Shown one piece after another: positions 1 to 6,015 of a stretch of DNA of 16,705 nucleotides (positions are counted from its first letter, which is position 1; every line of letters starts with the position of its first letter). Under the pieces are notes generated by a model. It saw nothing but the letters and a program-made list of their open reading frames with translations, was not told the DNA's origin and ran no database searches. The position numbers and the translations under genes were made by a program. Origin of the DNA: an uncultured Bacillota bacterium (GTDB lineage Bacteria; Bacillota; Clostridia; Peptostreptococcales; Anaerovoracaceae); contig CAMPBN010000011.1 of the NCBI GenBank assembly GCA_946638265.1, positions 1 to 16,705 of the forward strand, read 5' to 3'.

Positions 1-6
1 CCTCCT
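1..6 (-). promoter_or_regulatory. Shine-Dalgarno of a divergent gene lying off the left edge
   Basis: Read on the minus strand, the window ends in GCAGGAGG, a full-consensus AGGAGG. With the minus-strand promoter at 55-83 it implies that a leftward gene starts a few bases beyond position 1. None of its coding sequence is visible, so its product is unknown. Confidence 0.6.
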
Positions 7-54
7 GCAAATCACTTAGGTATAGGAAACTATCTTCGCGACAGCCCAATGTGT

Positions 55-83
55 ATTGTATCTAAAAGGCCTTGATTGTTCAA
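55..83 (-). promoter_or_regulatory. Sigma-A-type promoter for the off-window divergent gene
   Basis: On the minus strand there is a -35 TTGAAC (78-83), a 17-bp spacer and a -10 TACAAT (55-60). The start point would be near 48, giving a leader of about 48 nt up to the edge Shine-Dalgarno. The -35 lies inside a small palindrome, CTTGA-TTGT-TCAAG (71-84), and is 5 bp from the CRP/FNR-type site at 89-106. Assigned from consensus match and spacing only. Confidence 0.6.
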
Positions 84-88
84 GCATT

Positions 89-106
89 TTGTGACAAATT
101 TCACAA
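89..106. promoter_or_regulatory. CRP/FNR-superfamily operator-like palindrome
   Basis: TTGTGA-CAAATT-TCACAA is a perfect 6-bp inverted repeat with a 6-bp spacer. It carries the TGTGA/TCACA half-sites recognised by CRP-like and HcpR-like members of the CRP/FNR superfamily. Its centre (97.5) is about 50 bp upstream of the predicted start of the leftward promoter and about 170 bp upstream of the symporter start. It therefore more likely serves the off-window gene. The regulator and the sign of regulation are not known. Confidence 0.6.
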
Positions 107-167
107 GCATAAATCGAAAAAGAACAATCCGCTATTTTGTATGCAGAATCGCAGTATATCGGCGAGT

Positions 168-192
168 ATATTACTGATATGTTCAGTAATAT
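168..192. promoter_or_regulatory. 25-bp palindrome, candidate operator
   Basis: ATATTACTGA-TATGT-TCAGTAAT(AT) is a perfect 10-bp inverted repeat around a 5-bp spacer. It lies 42 bp upstream of the -35 of the symporter promoter, in AT-rich non-coding DNA. The symmetry and length fit a dimeric transcription factor site of TetR, MarR or similar type. I do not recognise it as a specific known box. The copy of ATGTTCA within it (179-185) is repeated at 191-197. Confidence 0.5.
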
Positions 193-233
193 GTTCAAAA
201 AATGCTTTTTCGTATATTTATTCCGGAAAAGGC

Positions 234-263
234 TTGAAATCTTATATCTCAATGGTGTATCAT
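234..263 (+). promoter_or_regulatory. Probable promoter of the symporter gene
   Basis: -35 TTGAAA (234-239), an 18-bp spacer and -10 TATCAT (258-263) predict a start near 270 and a leader of about 78 nt. Each hexamer has one mismatch to the sigma-A consensus and the spacer is one base longer than optimal. Confidence 0.5.
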
Positions 264-275
264 AGTATTCGCGAT

Positions 276-306
276 TGCATACAATCCTGCATTTGGGATG
301 CATGCA
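276..306 (+). other. Leader hairpin upstream of the symporter
   Basis: TGCAT (276-280) can pair with ATGCA (302-306), and ATCC (284-287) with GGAT (296-299), enclosing an 8-nt loop. This would sit near the 5' end of the predicted symporter mRNA. It is not followed by a T-run, so it is not a terminator, and it does not resemble a riboswitch I know. It could be chance in AT-rich DNA. Confidence 0.25.
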
Positions 307-347
307 TTTAGATTTAACAAATTTTTTAACAAAAGGAGTATCTCACT

Positions 348-1523
348 ATGAAAAAGTTGTTTGGCAGTTTGCCTGCACGTCTCCTGATTGGTATCATTCT
401 CGGTATCATTCTCGGGACTCTGTTCAACGAATCCGTTATGGCGGTAGTGGTTTCCGTAAAGAACATCCTGAGCCAGGTTATCATGTTCTGCGTACCGCTC
501 ATCATCATCGGCTTCATCGCACCATCCATCACAAAGCTGGGTGCTAACGCCTCCAGACTTCTGGGTGTGGCAGTAGTTATCGCTTATTCTTCTTCCGTAC
601 TGGCAGCACTGCTCAGCACAGGCGCAGGTTATGCTCTTATTCCGCACCTGGCTATCGCAACAGATGCTTCCGTTAAGGAACTTCCTACAGACATCTTCGC
701 ACTGGCAATTCCGCAGATCATGCCTGTAATGTCCGCTCTGGCACTGTCCCTTATGCTGGGTCTGGCCTCCATCTGGACAAAATCCACAAATATGATCGCA
801 CTCCTCGGCGAATTCCAGAACATCGTGCTGGACATCGTTAAGAAGATTATCATTCCGCTGCTTCCGCTGTACATCTGTGCAACATTCATCTGCCTCAGCT
901 ACGACGGAACAGTAACAAAGCAGTTCCCTGCATTCATCGAGATCATCGCCATCGTAATGGCAGGTCACTTCATCTGGATGGCTCTGCTCTACACAGTGGC
1001 AGGTATCTACTCCGGCAAGAGCCCTAAGGAAGTGTTCAGACACTATGTACCGGCTTATCTGACAGCCGTAGGAACAATGTCTTCCGCAGCTACACTTTCC
1101 GTAGCTCTGGAATGCGCTCACAAGTCTTCCGTTCTTCGTGACGACATGGTAGACTTTGGTATTCCTCTTTTCGCTAACATCCACCTTTGCGGTTCCGTAC
1201 TGACAGAAGTATTCTTCTGCATGGCCATCAACCTGATGCTCTACGGCACACTGCCTACAGTGGGCACAATGATCCTCTTCTGCATCCTGCTGGGTATCTT
1301 CGCAGTTGGTGCTCCGGGAGTTCCGGGCGGTACAGTAATGGCTTCCCTGGGTATCGTAATGTCCGTTCTGAACTTCGATGCGACAGGAACAGCCATGATC
1401 TTGGCTATCTTTGCTCTGCAGGACAGCTTCGGTACAGCTTGCAACGTAACAAGCGACGGTGCACTGACGCTGATTCTCACTGCTTACGCAGACAAGCACC
1501 ACATCGAAAACAAAGCTGCATAA
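348..1523 (+). CDS. DAACS-family dicarboxylate/amino acid:cation symporter
   Basis: A 391-residue polytopic membrane protein of the sodium:dicarboxylate symporter family (GltPh/GltP/SstT fold), expected to take up an amino acid or dicarboxylate with Na+ or H+. Visible family marks are the hairpin-1 serine motif SSAATL (245-250), the hairpin-2 motif GAPGVPGG (321-328), and the late D359/T363/N366/D370 set in the last transmembrane segment, matching the substrate-binding D..T..N..D positions. The usual NMDGT motif of TM7 is replaced by IHLCGS (278-283), so the ion or substrate specificity may differ from characterised glutamate transporters. The start is fixed by AAAGGAG (332-338), 9 nt before the ATG. 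It is the only complete plus-strand gene, transcribed alone between its promoter (234-263) and a strong terminator. The substrate cannot be called from sequence. Confidence 0.92.
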   Translation: MKKLFGSLPARLLIGIILGIILGTLFNESVMAVVVSVKNILSQVIMFCVPLIIIGFIAPSITKLGANASRLLGVAVVIAYSSSVLAALLSTGAGYALIPHLAIATDASVKELPTDIFALAIPQIMPVMSALALSLMLGLASIWTKSTNMIALLGEFQNIVLDIVKKIIIPLLPLYICATFICLSYDGTVTKQFPAFIEIIAIVMAGHFIWMALLYTVAGIYSGKSPKEVFRHYVPAYLTAVGTMSSAATLSVALECAHKSSVLRDDMVDFGIPLFANIHLCGSVLTEVFFCMAINLMLYGTLPTVGTMILFCILLGIFAVGAPGVPGGTVMASLGIVMSVLNFDATGTAMILAIFALQDSFGTACNVTSDGALTLILTAYADKHHIENKAA

Positions 1524-1551
1524 TTGCGGTTTCGAATACAAATGCGAACAC

Positions 1552-1585
1552 AAAAACACCGAAGTCATTTGGCTTCGGTGTTTTT
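1552..1585. terminator. Bidirectional intrinsic terminator between the symporter and recR
   Basis: ACACCGAAG (1556-1564) pairs perfectly with CTTCGGTGT (1573-1581) around an 8-nt loop. The stem is flanked by AAAA on the left and seven Ts on the right. Each strand thus shows a GC-containing stem followed by a T-run, so it can end both the symporter mRNA and the dnaX-ebfC-recR mRNA, whose last stop codon is 44 nt away. Confidence 0.9.
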
Positions 1586-1628
1586 TTCACTTTTACTGAT
1601 TATTTATTGCTTTTTTGAGCTTCGGCAG

Positions 1629-2228
1629 CTAGATTTCGCGGCGGCCTTCCACTGCTTTGAGCAGTGTCACCTCGTCCGTATACTCCAGGTCACCTCCCAC
1701 AGGTATGCCGTGAGCGATACGGGTAGCTTTGATGCCTGCGGGCTTGATCAGCCGCGCTATGTACATGGCTGTGGCTTCGCCTTCGATGGTAGGGTTGGTG
1801 GCCAGGATCACTTCCTTGGCATCCCCCTGTTGCAGACGCACTATCAATGATTTGAGATTGATATCGTCAGGCCCTATACCGTCGATTGGTGAAATCGCTC
1901 CGTGAAGCACATGATAAAGGCCTTTGTATTCGCGGATTCGCTCCATGGCGAAGACATCCTTTGGGCTTTCCACCACGCAGATGGTATTGCGGTCTCTGGT
2001 CTCATCGGCGCAGATTTCGCAAGGCTCCCGGTCCGTAAGATTGCCGCAGACAGGGCAGTATCTCATCTTGGCTTTGGCTTCGCGGATGCTGTCCGCCAGC
2101 TCATCCACAGACTTTTCGTCCAGGGAAAGTATGTGGAATGCCAGTCTCTGCGCGCTCTTGCCTCCTATGCCCGGCAGCTTGCCCAGCTCTTTTATTAACT
2201 TTTCGAGAGGTTTTGCATAATTTTTCAT
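1629..2228 (-). CDS. recR: Recombination mediator protein RecR
   Basis: RecR works with RecO and RecF to load RecA on SSB-coated single-stranded DNA at gaps. The 199-residue length is typical. Visible domains in order are an N-terminal helix-hairpin-helix (about 7-30, LPGIGGKSAQR), a four-cysteine zinc finger (C58, C61, C70, C73), a TOPRIM domain (about 81-175, starting ICVVESP with the conserved E87), and the C-terminal HGIPVGGDLEYTDEVTL stretch. It starts 2 nt after the ebfC stop with no good Shine-Dalgarno of its own, which suggests translational coupling to ebfC. Last gene of the SRP RNA-dnaX-ebfC-recR cluster. Its mRNA likely ends at the shared terminator at 1552-1585. Confidence 0.97.
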   Translation of the reverse strand: MKNYAKPLEKLIKELGKLPGIGGKSAQRLAFHILSLDEKSVDELADSIREAKAKMRYCPVCGNLTDREPCEICADETRDRNTICVVESPKDVFAMERIREYKGLYHVLHGAISPIDGIGPDDINLKSLIVRLQQGDAKEVILATNPTIEGEATAMYIARLIKPAGIKATRIAHGIPVGGDLEYTDEVTLLKAVEGRREI

Positions 2229-2230
2229 AA

Positions 2231-2587
2231 TTAGAACGGCAGGTTGAGTCCGCCTGTGACTTTGCTCATTTCGTTGTTTGCAATCTCGTCAATCTGGCGC
2301 ATTGCTTCGTTGGCTGCAGTGATGATCAGATCCTGAAGCATTTCGATATCGTCAGGGTCCACTACTTCCGGAGCGATCTTCACTTCTGTGATCTGGTGCG
2401 CTCCGTTGACTGTCACGCTGACAGCACCGCCGCCGGAAGTGGCTTCCGTGGTCATTTCTTCTACTTCAGCCTGCACCTGCTCCATCTGGCGCTGCATGGC
2501 CTGAACCTGTGCCAGCTGCTTTTGCATGTTTCCTCCCATGCCTTTGTTTGGATTCGGTCTTTTACCGGCTTTCATTCCTTTTCCCAT
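2231..2587 (-). CDS. ebfC: YbaB/EbfC-family nucleoid-associated protein
   Basis: A small 118-residue DNA-binding protein of the YbaB/EbfC family, which forms tweezer-like dimers and is almost always found between dnaX and recR, as here. A basic, glycine/asparagine-rich N-terminus is followed by a Met/Gln-rich helix (about 20-45), the central beta segment GGGAVSVTVNGAHQITEVKI (about 52-72) and a helical C-terminus ending GGLNLPF. It is slightly longer than the usual ~105 residues because of the N-terminal extension. GAGGAG (2595-2600), 7 nt before the ATG, supports this start. In other bacteria it affects chromosome organisation and repair. Its role here is by homology only. Confidence 0.95.
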   Translation of the reverse strand: MGKGMKAGKRPNPNKGMGGNMQKQLAQVQAMQRQMEQVQAEVEEMTTEATSGGGAVSVTVNGAHQITEVKIAPEVVDPDDIEMLQDLIITAANEAMRQIDEIANNEMSKVTGGLNLPF

Positions 2588-2612
2588 TTTATTTCTCCTC
2601 TTTATCTTGGTA

Positions 2613-2628
2613 CGGCGGATGCCCGCCG
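2613..2628 (-). other. Small GC-rich hairpin between dnaX and ebfC
   Basis: CGGCGG and CCGCCG form a 6-bp stem with a 4-nt loop in the 49-nt gap between the dnaX stop and the ebfC start. No T-run follows on the minus strand, so it does not look like a terminator. It may only mark the intercistronic boundary or stabilise upstream mRNA. Confidence 0.3.
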
Positions 2629-2636
2629 CCTTTTAT

Positions 2637-4259
2637 TTATTTCATCTCTACCTCTACGCCCAGCAGATTTTGGAGGTTTTCCTTCACTGCTTCGGGGTCG
2701 GGAGCCGCTGCTTCCTCGTCTTTGGATTTCACCATCACCAATGCTCTGCGGCGTACGCCTGTGAGGCGGGCCATGGCTTCTTCTATGGTATCGATGTTTT
2801 CTTTGACATATTTGCCCGTAAATTTGTTATCCGCCAGGATATAGAAGGCGTCTCCTTTGATGGAGTGGAGCCAAGTCTTGGTAGGTAACAGATTGAAGGA
2901 GGCGCGCACGTTTTCGGTCTCCTCGAAGACTCTCAGCCACAGCTCTTCCAGATCGTAGTCGTCAGGTTCGTCTGCAGGCTGCGGAGCTGCGGGTGCCGCT
3001 TGCGGCTGCGAAGGCGGCGCCGGGGGCGCAGGCTGCGGTGGTTGAGGCTGCGGGGCCGCGGCCTGCGACTTTGCAGGCTCCTGCGGAGCAGGAGCTGCCA
3101 CCGGCACGTCCGGCTGTGCTGCTGCCGGTGCCGGCGCCGCCTGTTGCGGCATCGGAGTGGTTCTGGCAAATGCGTTGCCTGTCGCCAGCTTCACGGCACA
3201 AAGCTCCAGCAAAATCCTCGGCTGCGTGGACCATCTGGCCTCGTTCATCGTATGCGACAGCTCGATAATGGCGTTGTTGATCTCGGTCATATCCAGCCTG
3301 TCGCTCTGTTCTTTGAGTCTTACTGCATTCTCTTCGGATATGCCCAGCACATCCTCCGGAGAATTCAGGTATTTTACTATCATCAGATTGCGGTAGTGGC
3401 CCAGCCAGTCCTTGATGAACTGACGCACGTCGCGGCCGTCTGCCAGCACCTTGTCTATCAAAAGCAATGCATCGGAGACTTTGCCCCTCTTGGCCAGGTC
3501 CGTAATCTCCAGGAAGACTTCTTCTCCCGTAGCTCCCAAAAGGTCCAAAACGTCCTTTCTGGAAACTGAAGTCTGTCCGCCGGCCAGGCATTGGTCCAGA
3601 ATGGAAAGCCCGTCGCGCACGGAACCGTCCGCATTGGCTGCAATCAGCTTGAGAGCCGACTCTTCCACATCGATATTTTTATCGCTGCAGATCCTGCTCA
3701 TACCGCTGACCAGCACCTGTTCCGGCACACGCTTAAAGTCCAGGCGCATGCATCTGGAAAGAATGGTAGCCAGAAGCTTTTGCGGCTCTGTGGTGGCCAA
3801 GATGAACATGACGTATTCGGGCGGCTCTTCCAAAGTCTTCAGGAGCGCATTGAAGGCTCCCGATGAGAGCATATGCACTTCGTCTATGATATAAACCTTT
3901 TTCCTGCCTGCTGCAGGCGGATATTTTACGCTTTCCCGGAGTTCGCGGATATTGTCTACGCCGTTGTTGGAGGCGGCGTCGATTTCGATTACGTCCATGA
4001 AGGTGCCCGCTTTGATGGACTTGCAATTTTCACATTCGCCGCAAGGGCCGCCGTCTTCCTTCGGATTCAGGCAGTTCACGCCTTTGGCCAGAAGCCGCGC
4101 CATGGTGGTTTTGCCGGTACCGCGTGTACCGCAGAAAAGATAGGCATGGCTGACCGCGTTCTTGGACAGCTGATTTTTCAATATCCTGATTATGTGTTCC
4201 TGGCCCAGCACCTCTTCAAAGGTTTCAGGCCTGTATTCTCTGTACAAAGCTCTGTACAT
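2637..4259 (-). CDS. dnaX: DNA polymerase III subunit gamma/tau
   Basis: The 540-residue clamp-loader ATPase that loads the beta clamp and couples the replicative polymerase to the helicase. AAA+ features are clear: Walker A GTRGTGKT (44-51), a zinc module with C63, C73, C76 and C79, Walker B with DEVH (126-129), sensor-1 TTEP (156-159) and the SRC motif (168-170). A Pro/Ala/Gln-rich linker (about 367-430) leads to a conserved C-terminal tau-like domain (about 434-540). The frame stays open 84 nt further upstream, but that part lies inside the SRP RNA gene. The ATG at 4257-4259 is preceded by GGAGGTG (4268-4274) and starts the canonical MYRALYREYRPETF. No A-rich slippery heptamer is seen near the linker, so a frameshifted gamma form is not evident. 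No separate promoter is visible between the SRP RNA and this gene. Confidence 0.97.
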   Translation of the reverse strand: MYRALYREYRPETFEEVLGQEHIIRILKNQLSKNAVSHAYLFCGTRGTGKTTMARLLAKGVNCLNPKEDGGPCGECENCKSIKAGTFMDVIEIDAASNNGVDNIRELRESVKYPPAAGRKKVYIIDEVHMLSSGAFNALLKTLEEPPEYVMFILATTEPQKLLATILSRCMRLDFKRVPEQVLVSGMSRICSDKNIDVEESALKLIAANADGSVRDGLSILDQCLAGGQTSVSRKDVLDLLGATGEEVFLEITDLAKRGKVSDALLLIDKVLADGRDVRQFIKDWLGHYRNLMIVKYLNSPEDVLGISEENAVRLKEQSDRLDMTEINNAIIELSHTMNEARWSTQPRILLELCAVKLATGNAFARTTPMPQQAAPAPAAAQPDVPVAAPAPQEPAKSQAAAPQPQPPQPAPPAPPSQPQAAPAAPQPADEPDDYDLEELWLRVFEETENVRASFNLLPTKTWLHSIKGDAFYILADNKFTGKYVKENIDTIEEAMARLTGVRRRALVMVKSKDEEAAAPDPEAVKENLQNLLGVEVEMK

Positions 4260-4267
4260 ATGGATAA

Positions 4268-4274
4268 CACCTCC
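4268..4274 (-). promoter_or_regulatory. Ribosome binding site that fixes the dnaX start
   Basis: GGAGGTG on the minus strand, 8 nt before the ATG at 4257-4259. It lies only 10 nt past the end of the SRP RNA T-run and rules out the longer upstream reading of dnaX. Confidence 0.85.
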
Positions 4275-4283
4275 GAAAAACAT

Positions 4284-4449
4284 AAAAAAGAAATACCCTT
4301 TACAAGCTCCACCAGCATAGAAAAAGGCTGATCTGTGGCACATAAGAGCCTCCGCTTATTGCTGCTTCCTTCCGGACCTGACAAGGTTCACAGTGTCCTA
4401 TTGCACAGGACCCAAGTCCACCTGACAGAGCTTGTAAAGGGTACTTCGC
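4284..4449 (-). ncRNA. ffs: Signal recognition particle RNA (4.5S/6S type)
   Basis: SRP RNA binds Ffh and targets nascent membrane proteins. The diagnostic domain IV hairpin GTCAGGTCCGGAAGGAAGCA, with its GGAA tetraloop, lies at about 4363-4382 on the minus strand. It is followed by the family's CTCTTATGTGCC segment, close to the B. subtilis scRNA as I remember it. The 5' arm (4428-4442) and 3' arm (4295-4309) are perfectly complementary over 15 bp, and the 3' arm is followed by ATTTCTTTTTT, which defines both ends. From the start predicted by the promoter (about 4449) to the T-run the RNA is about 165 nt. That is longer than the E. coli form and shorter than the Alu-containing bacillar form. 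I see no Alu-domain sequence. Adjacent to dnaX, as in B. subtilis. Confidence 0.95.
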
Positions 4450-4455
4450 ATAAAT

Positions 4456-4484
4456 ATTATAATTTTTTGCAGCTCCAAAGTCAA
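4456..4484 (-). promoter_or_regulatory. Strong sigma-A promoter of the SRP RNA gene
   Basis: On the minus strand: -35 TTGACT (4479-4484), a 17-bp spacer and a perfect -10 TATAAT (4456-4461). The start is predicted at G4449. This near-consensus promoter suits an abundant stable RNA. By read-through it is also the best visible candidate to drive dnaX-ebfC-recR. Confidence 0.92.
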
Positions 4485-4490
4485 GGCGAA

Positions 4491-4509
4491 GAGCAAAAGC
4501 TTTTTGCTC
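4491..4509 (-). terminator. Possible terminator hairpin after the hydrogenase gene
   Basis: GAGCAAAA (4491-4498) and TTTTGCTC (4502-4509) form an 8-bp perfect inverted repeat with a 3-nt loop. It lies 16 nt past the hydrogenase stop and 7 bp upstream of the SRP RNA -35 box. The stem is AT-rich and is followed by only a short pyrimidine run (CTCTTC) on the minus strand, so termination would be weak. Confidence 0.4.
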
Positions 4510-4524
4510 CCCACCTGTCCCGAG

Positions 4525-5931
4525 CTATTTCAGCGTCCTCTTGGCAGCCTCGTCCATGTATTTTTGAACGTGCATCGGAGTGTTGCGCTTGTTCAGCAGC
4601 GTGCCGTTACCGCGGACGCAGCCGCCTTCGCAGGCCATGCCCTCGATGAAGTTTCCGTCCAGTTTGCCTGCCTTGGCTTTGAGCAGTGCAGCCTTACACT
4701 CGGCGATGCCGTTGCAGATCACGGGTTTGAATTCAAAGTCCTTGAATTCCAGTTCTTTCACGGCCTCTTCCACAGCAGCCGTCAGTCCGGAGGACTGGGC
4801 AAAGCCTCTTCCGAAAGGTGAAGCCTCGTTTAGCTCGGTAGGCTCCAGTTTCATGATTTCCAGGTCTTTGCTGTGGATCAGCGCTGTCAGTTCCAGGAAC
4901 GTGAGGACTCTGTCCACCACGCCTTCTTTGCCCGGCATTCTCTTTTCATATTTTTTACCGATGCAAGGTCCGATGAATACCACGATCGCATTCGGATCCT
5001 TTTCCTTGATCTTTTTGGCAGTATACATCATCGGCGACGGTGTACTTGAGATATGCTCCACCAATTCAGGAAATTCTATGCGTATGTATTCCGTGAAGGC
5101 CGGGCAGCATGAGCTGGTGATAAAGCCTTTTTCTTTCAATTCTTCAGCTTCGATAAGTGCCACTGCATCCGCACCGGCAGCCACTTCCACCACCTCGTCA
5201 AATCCGACTTTTAGGATGGCTGTAACCACCTGCCCCGTAGTGCACTCCGGATATTGGGAAGCTACGGCAGGCGCCAGCATGGCATAGATCTTCCTGCCTT
5301 CTTTTTTGTTTTTGATGTCATTGATGACAGTCACGATATCCGAAAGATCGTTGGTGGCGCCAAACGGGCATTCATATGTGCACGCGCCGCACACAATGCA
5401 TTTGTCGTGATCGATGACAGCTTCACCTGTAGAAGCCATGCTGATGGCACCGGTCGGGCACGCGCGCTCGCACGGCCTTCTCATGTTGGTAATGGCCCCG
5501 TATTTGCAGGCTGCAGCGCAGCGGCCACATTCCACGCAGCGGTTCTTATCGATATGTGCATAACCTTTTTCGTCGATATTTATGGCATTCTTCAGGCATG
5601 ACTCCTTGCAAAGGTGCGCTACACACGCACGGCAAAGGTCCGTAACCATGTGACCGGACTTCGGACATTCATCGCAGGCTATAGGCACTACATGCACTGT
5701 ACCTCTCTGGCCATGATATTCACCAAGGCCTATAGTCATCTTCTCAGCGATGATGGCACGGTCTTTGTAGATACAGCAGCTCATCGGCGGCTCGCCTTTT
5801 TTGATGACTGCCTGTGCCACCTGATGGAAAACATGGAACGGGTCCTGGCCCGCCCAAGTGGCGCGTGAGATTTCTCTCAGCACCCTGTATTTGATCACAT
5901 CTACCTTACTTTCAAAAAGTTTTGGCTCCAT
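4525..5931 (-). CDS. Monomeric [FeFe] hydrogenase, group B-like
   Basis: A 468-residue iron-sulfur protein with the three H-cluster motifs: L1 SSCCPAF (C275, C276), L2 GPCIGKKYE (C323, K326, E329) and L3 MACEGGC (C434, C438). It would interconvert protons and H2 with electrons from ferredoxin in the cytoplasm. Upstream lie a cysteine-rich segment (C86, C89, C100, C103, C108, C112), then two ferredoxin-type [4Fe-4S] motifs (C132/C135/C138/C142 and C178/C181/C184/C188). The N-terminal region and the PAF and GPC variants of L1 and L2 resemble clostridial group B enzymes rather than the group A model CpI, whose motifs are TSCCPGW and MPCxxKxxE. An AAAGGGG Shine-Dalgarno stands about 10 nt before the ATG. 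No HydE, HydF or HydG maturases are in the window. It lies 84 nt behind a HypE-like gene. H2 evolution, uptake or a sensory role cannot be told apart from sequence. Confidence 0.88.
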   Translation of the reverse strand: MEPKLFESKVDVIKYRVLREISRATWAGQDPFHVFHQVAQAVIKKGEPPMSCCIYKDRAIIAEKMTIGLGEYHGQRGTVHVVPIACDECPKSGHMVTDLCRACVAHLCKESCLKNAINIDEKGYAHIDKNRCVECGRCAAACKYGAITNMRRPCERACPTGAISMASTGEAVIDHDKCIVCGACTYECPFGATNDLSDIVTVINDIKNKKEGRKIYAMLAPAVASQYPECTTGQVVTAILKVGFDEVVEVAAGADAVALIEAEELKEKGFITSSCCPAFTEYIRIEFPELVEHISSTPSPMMYTAKKIKEKDPNAIVVFIGPCIGKKYEKRMPGKEGVVDRVLTFLELTALIHSKDLEIMKLEPTELNEASPFGRGFAQSSGLTAAVEEAVKELEFKDFEFKPVICNGIAECKAALLKAKAGKLDGNFIEGMACEGGCVRGNGTLLNKRNTPMHVQKYMDEAAKRTLK

Positions 5932-5975
5932 TTCTTCATTACCCCTTTATTTTAAGTTTTTCATAATATATATTC

Positions 5976-5996
5976 GCTCCGTCAAAAACCCGGAGC
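5976..5996 (-). other. Inverted repeat in the gap before the hydrogenase gene
   Basis: GCTCCG (5976-5981) and CGGAGC (5991-5996) form a 6-bp stem with a 9-nt loop in the 84-nt gap between the HypE-like gene and the hydrogenase gene. On the minus strand it is followed by AATATATATT rather than a T-run. It could be a processing or attenuating hairpin. I found no convincing sigma-A promoter in this gap. Confidence 0.3.
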
Positions 5997-6015
5997 CGGT
6001 TCGTTTCTTCTGTTT

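Noticed and set aside
249..1568. A 439-codon minus-strand open frame opposite the symporter gene
   Set aside because: Its product is very rich in Cys, His, Gln and Asp with no domain pattern, it lacks a ribosome binding site, and it is fully antisense to a clear transporter gene. It is a codon-bias shadow.
4260..4343. Upstream extension of dnaX by 28 codons
   Set aside because: The extra codons lie across the 3' part of the SRP RNA gene and its terminator. The internal ATG at 4257-4259 has a strong GGAGGTG site and starts the conserved MYRALYREYRPETF.
5932..6015. A separate hydrogenase promoter using TTGACG near 5982-5987
   Set aside because: No -10-like hexamer is found 16-18 bp downstream. 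The AT-rich TATATATT block is too close, at about 9 bp.
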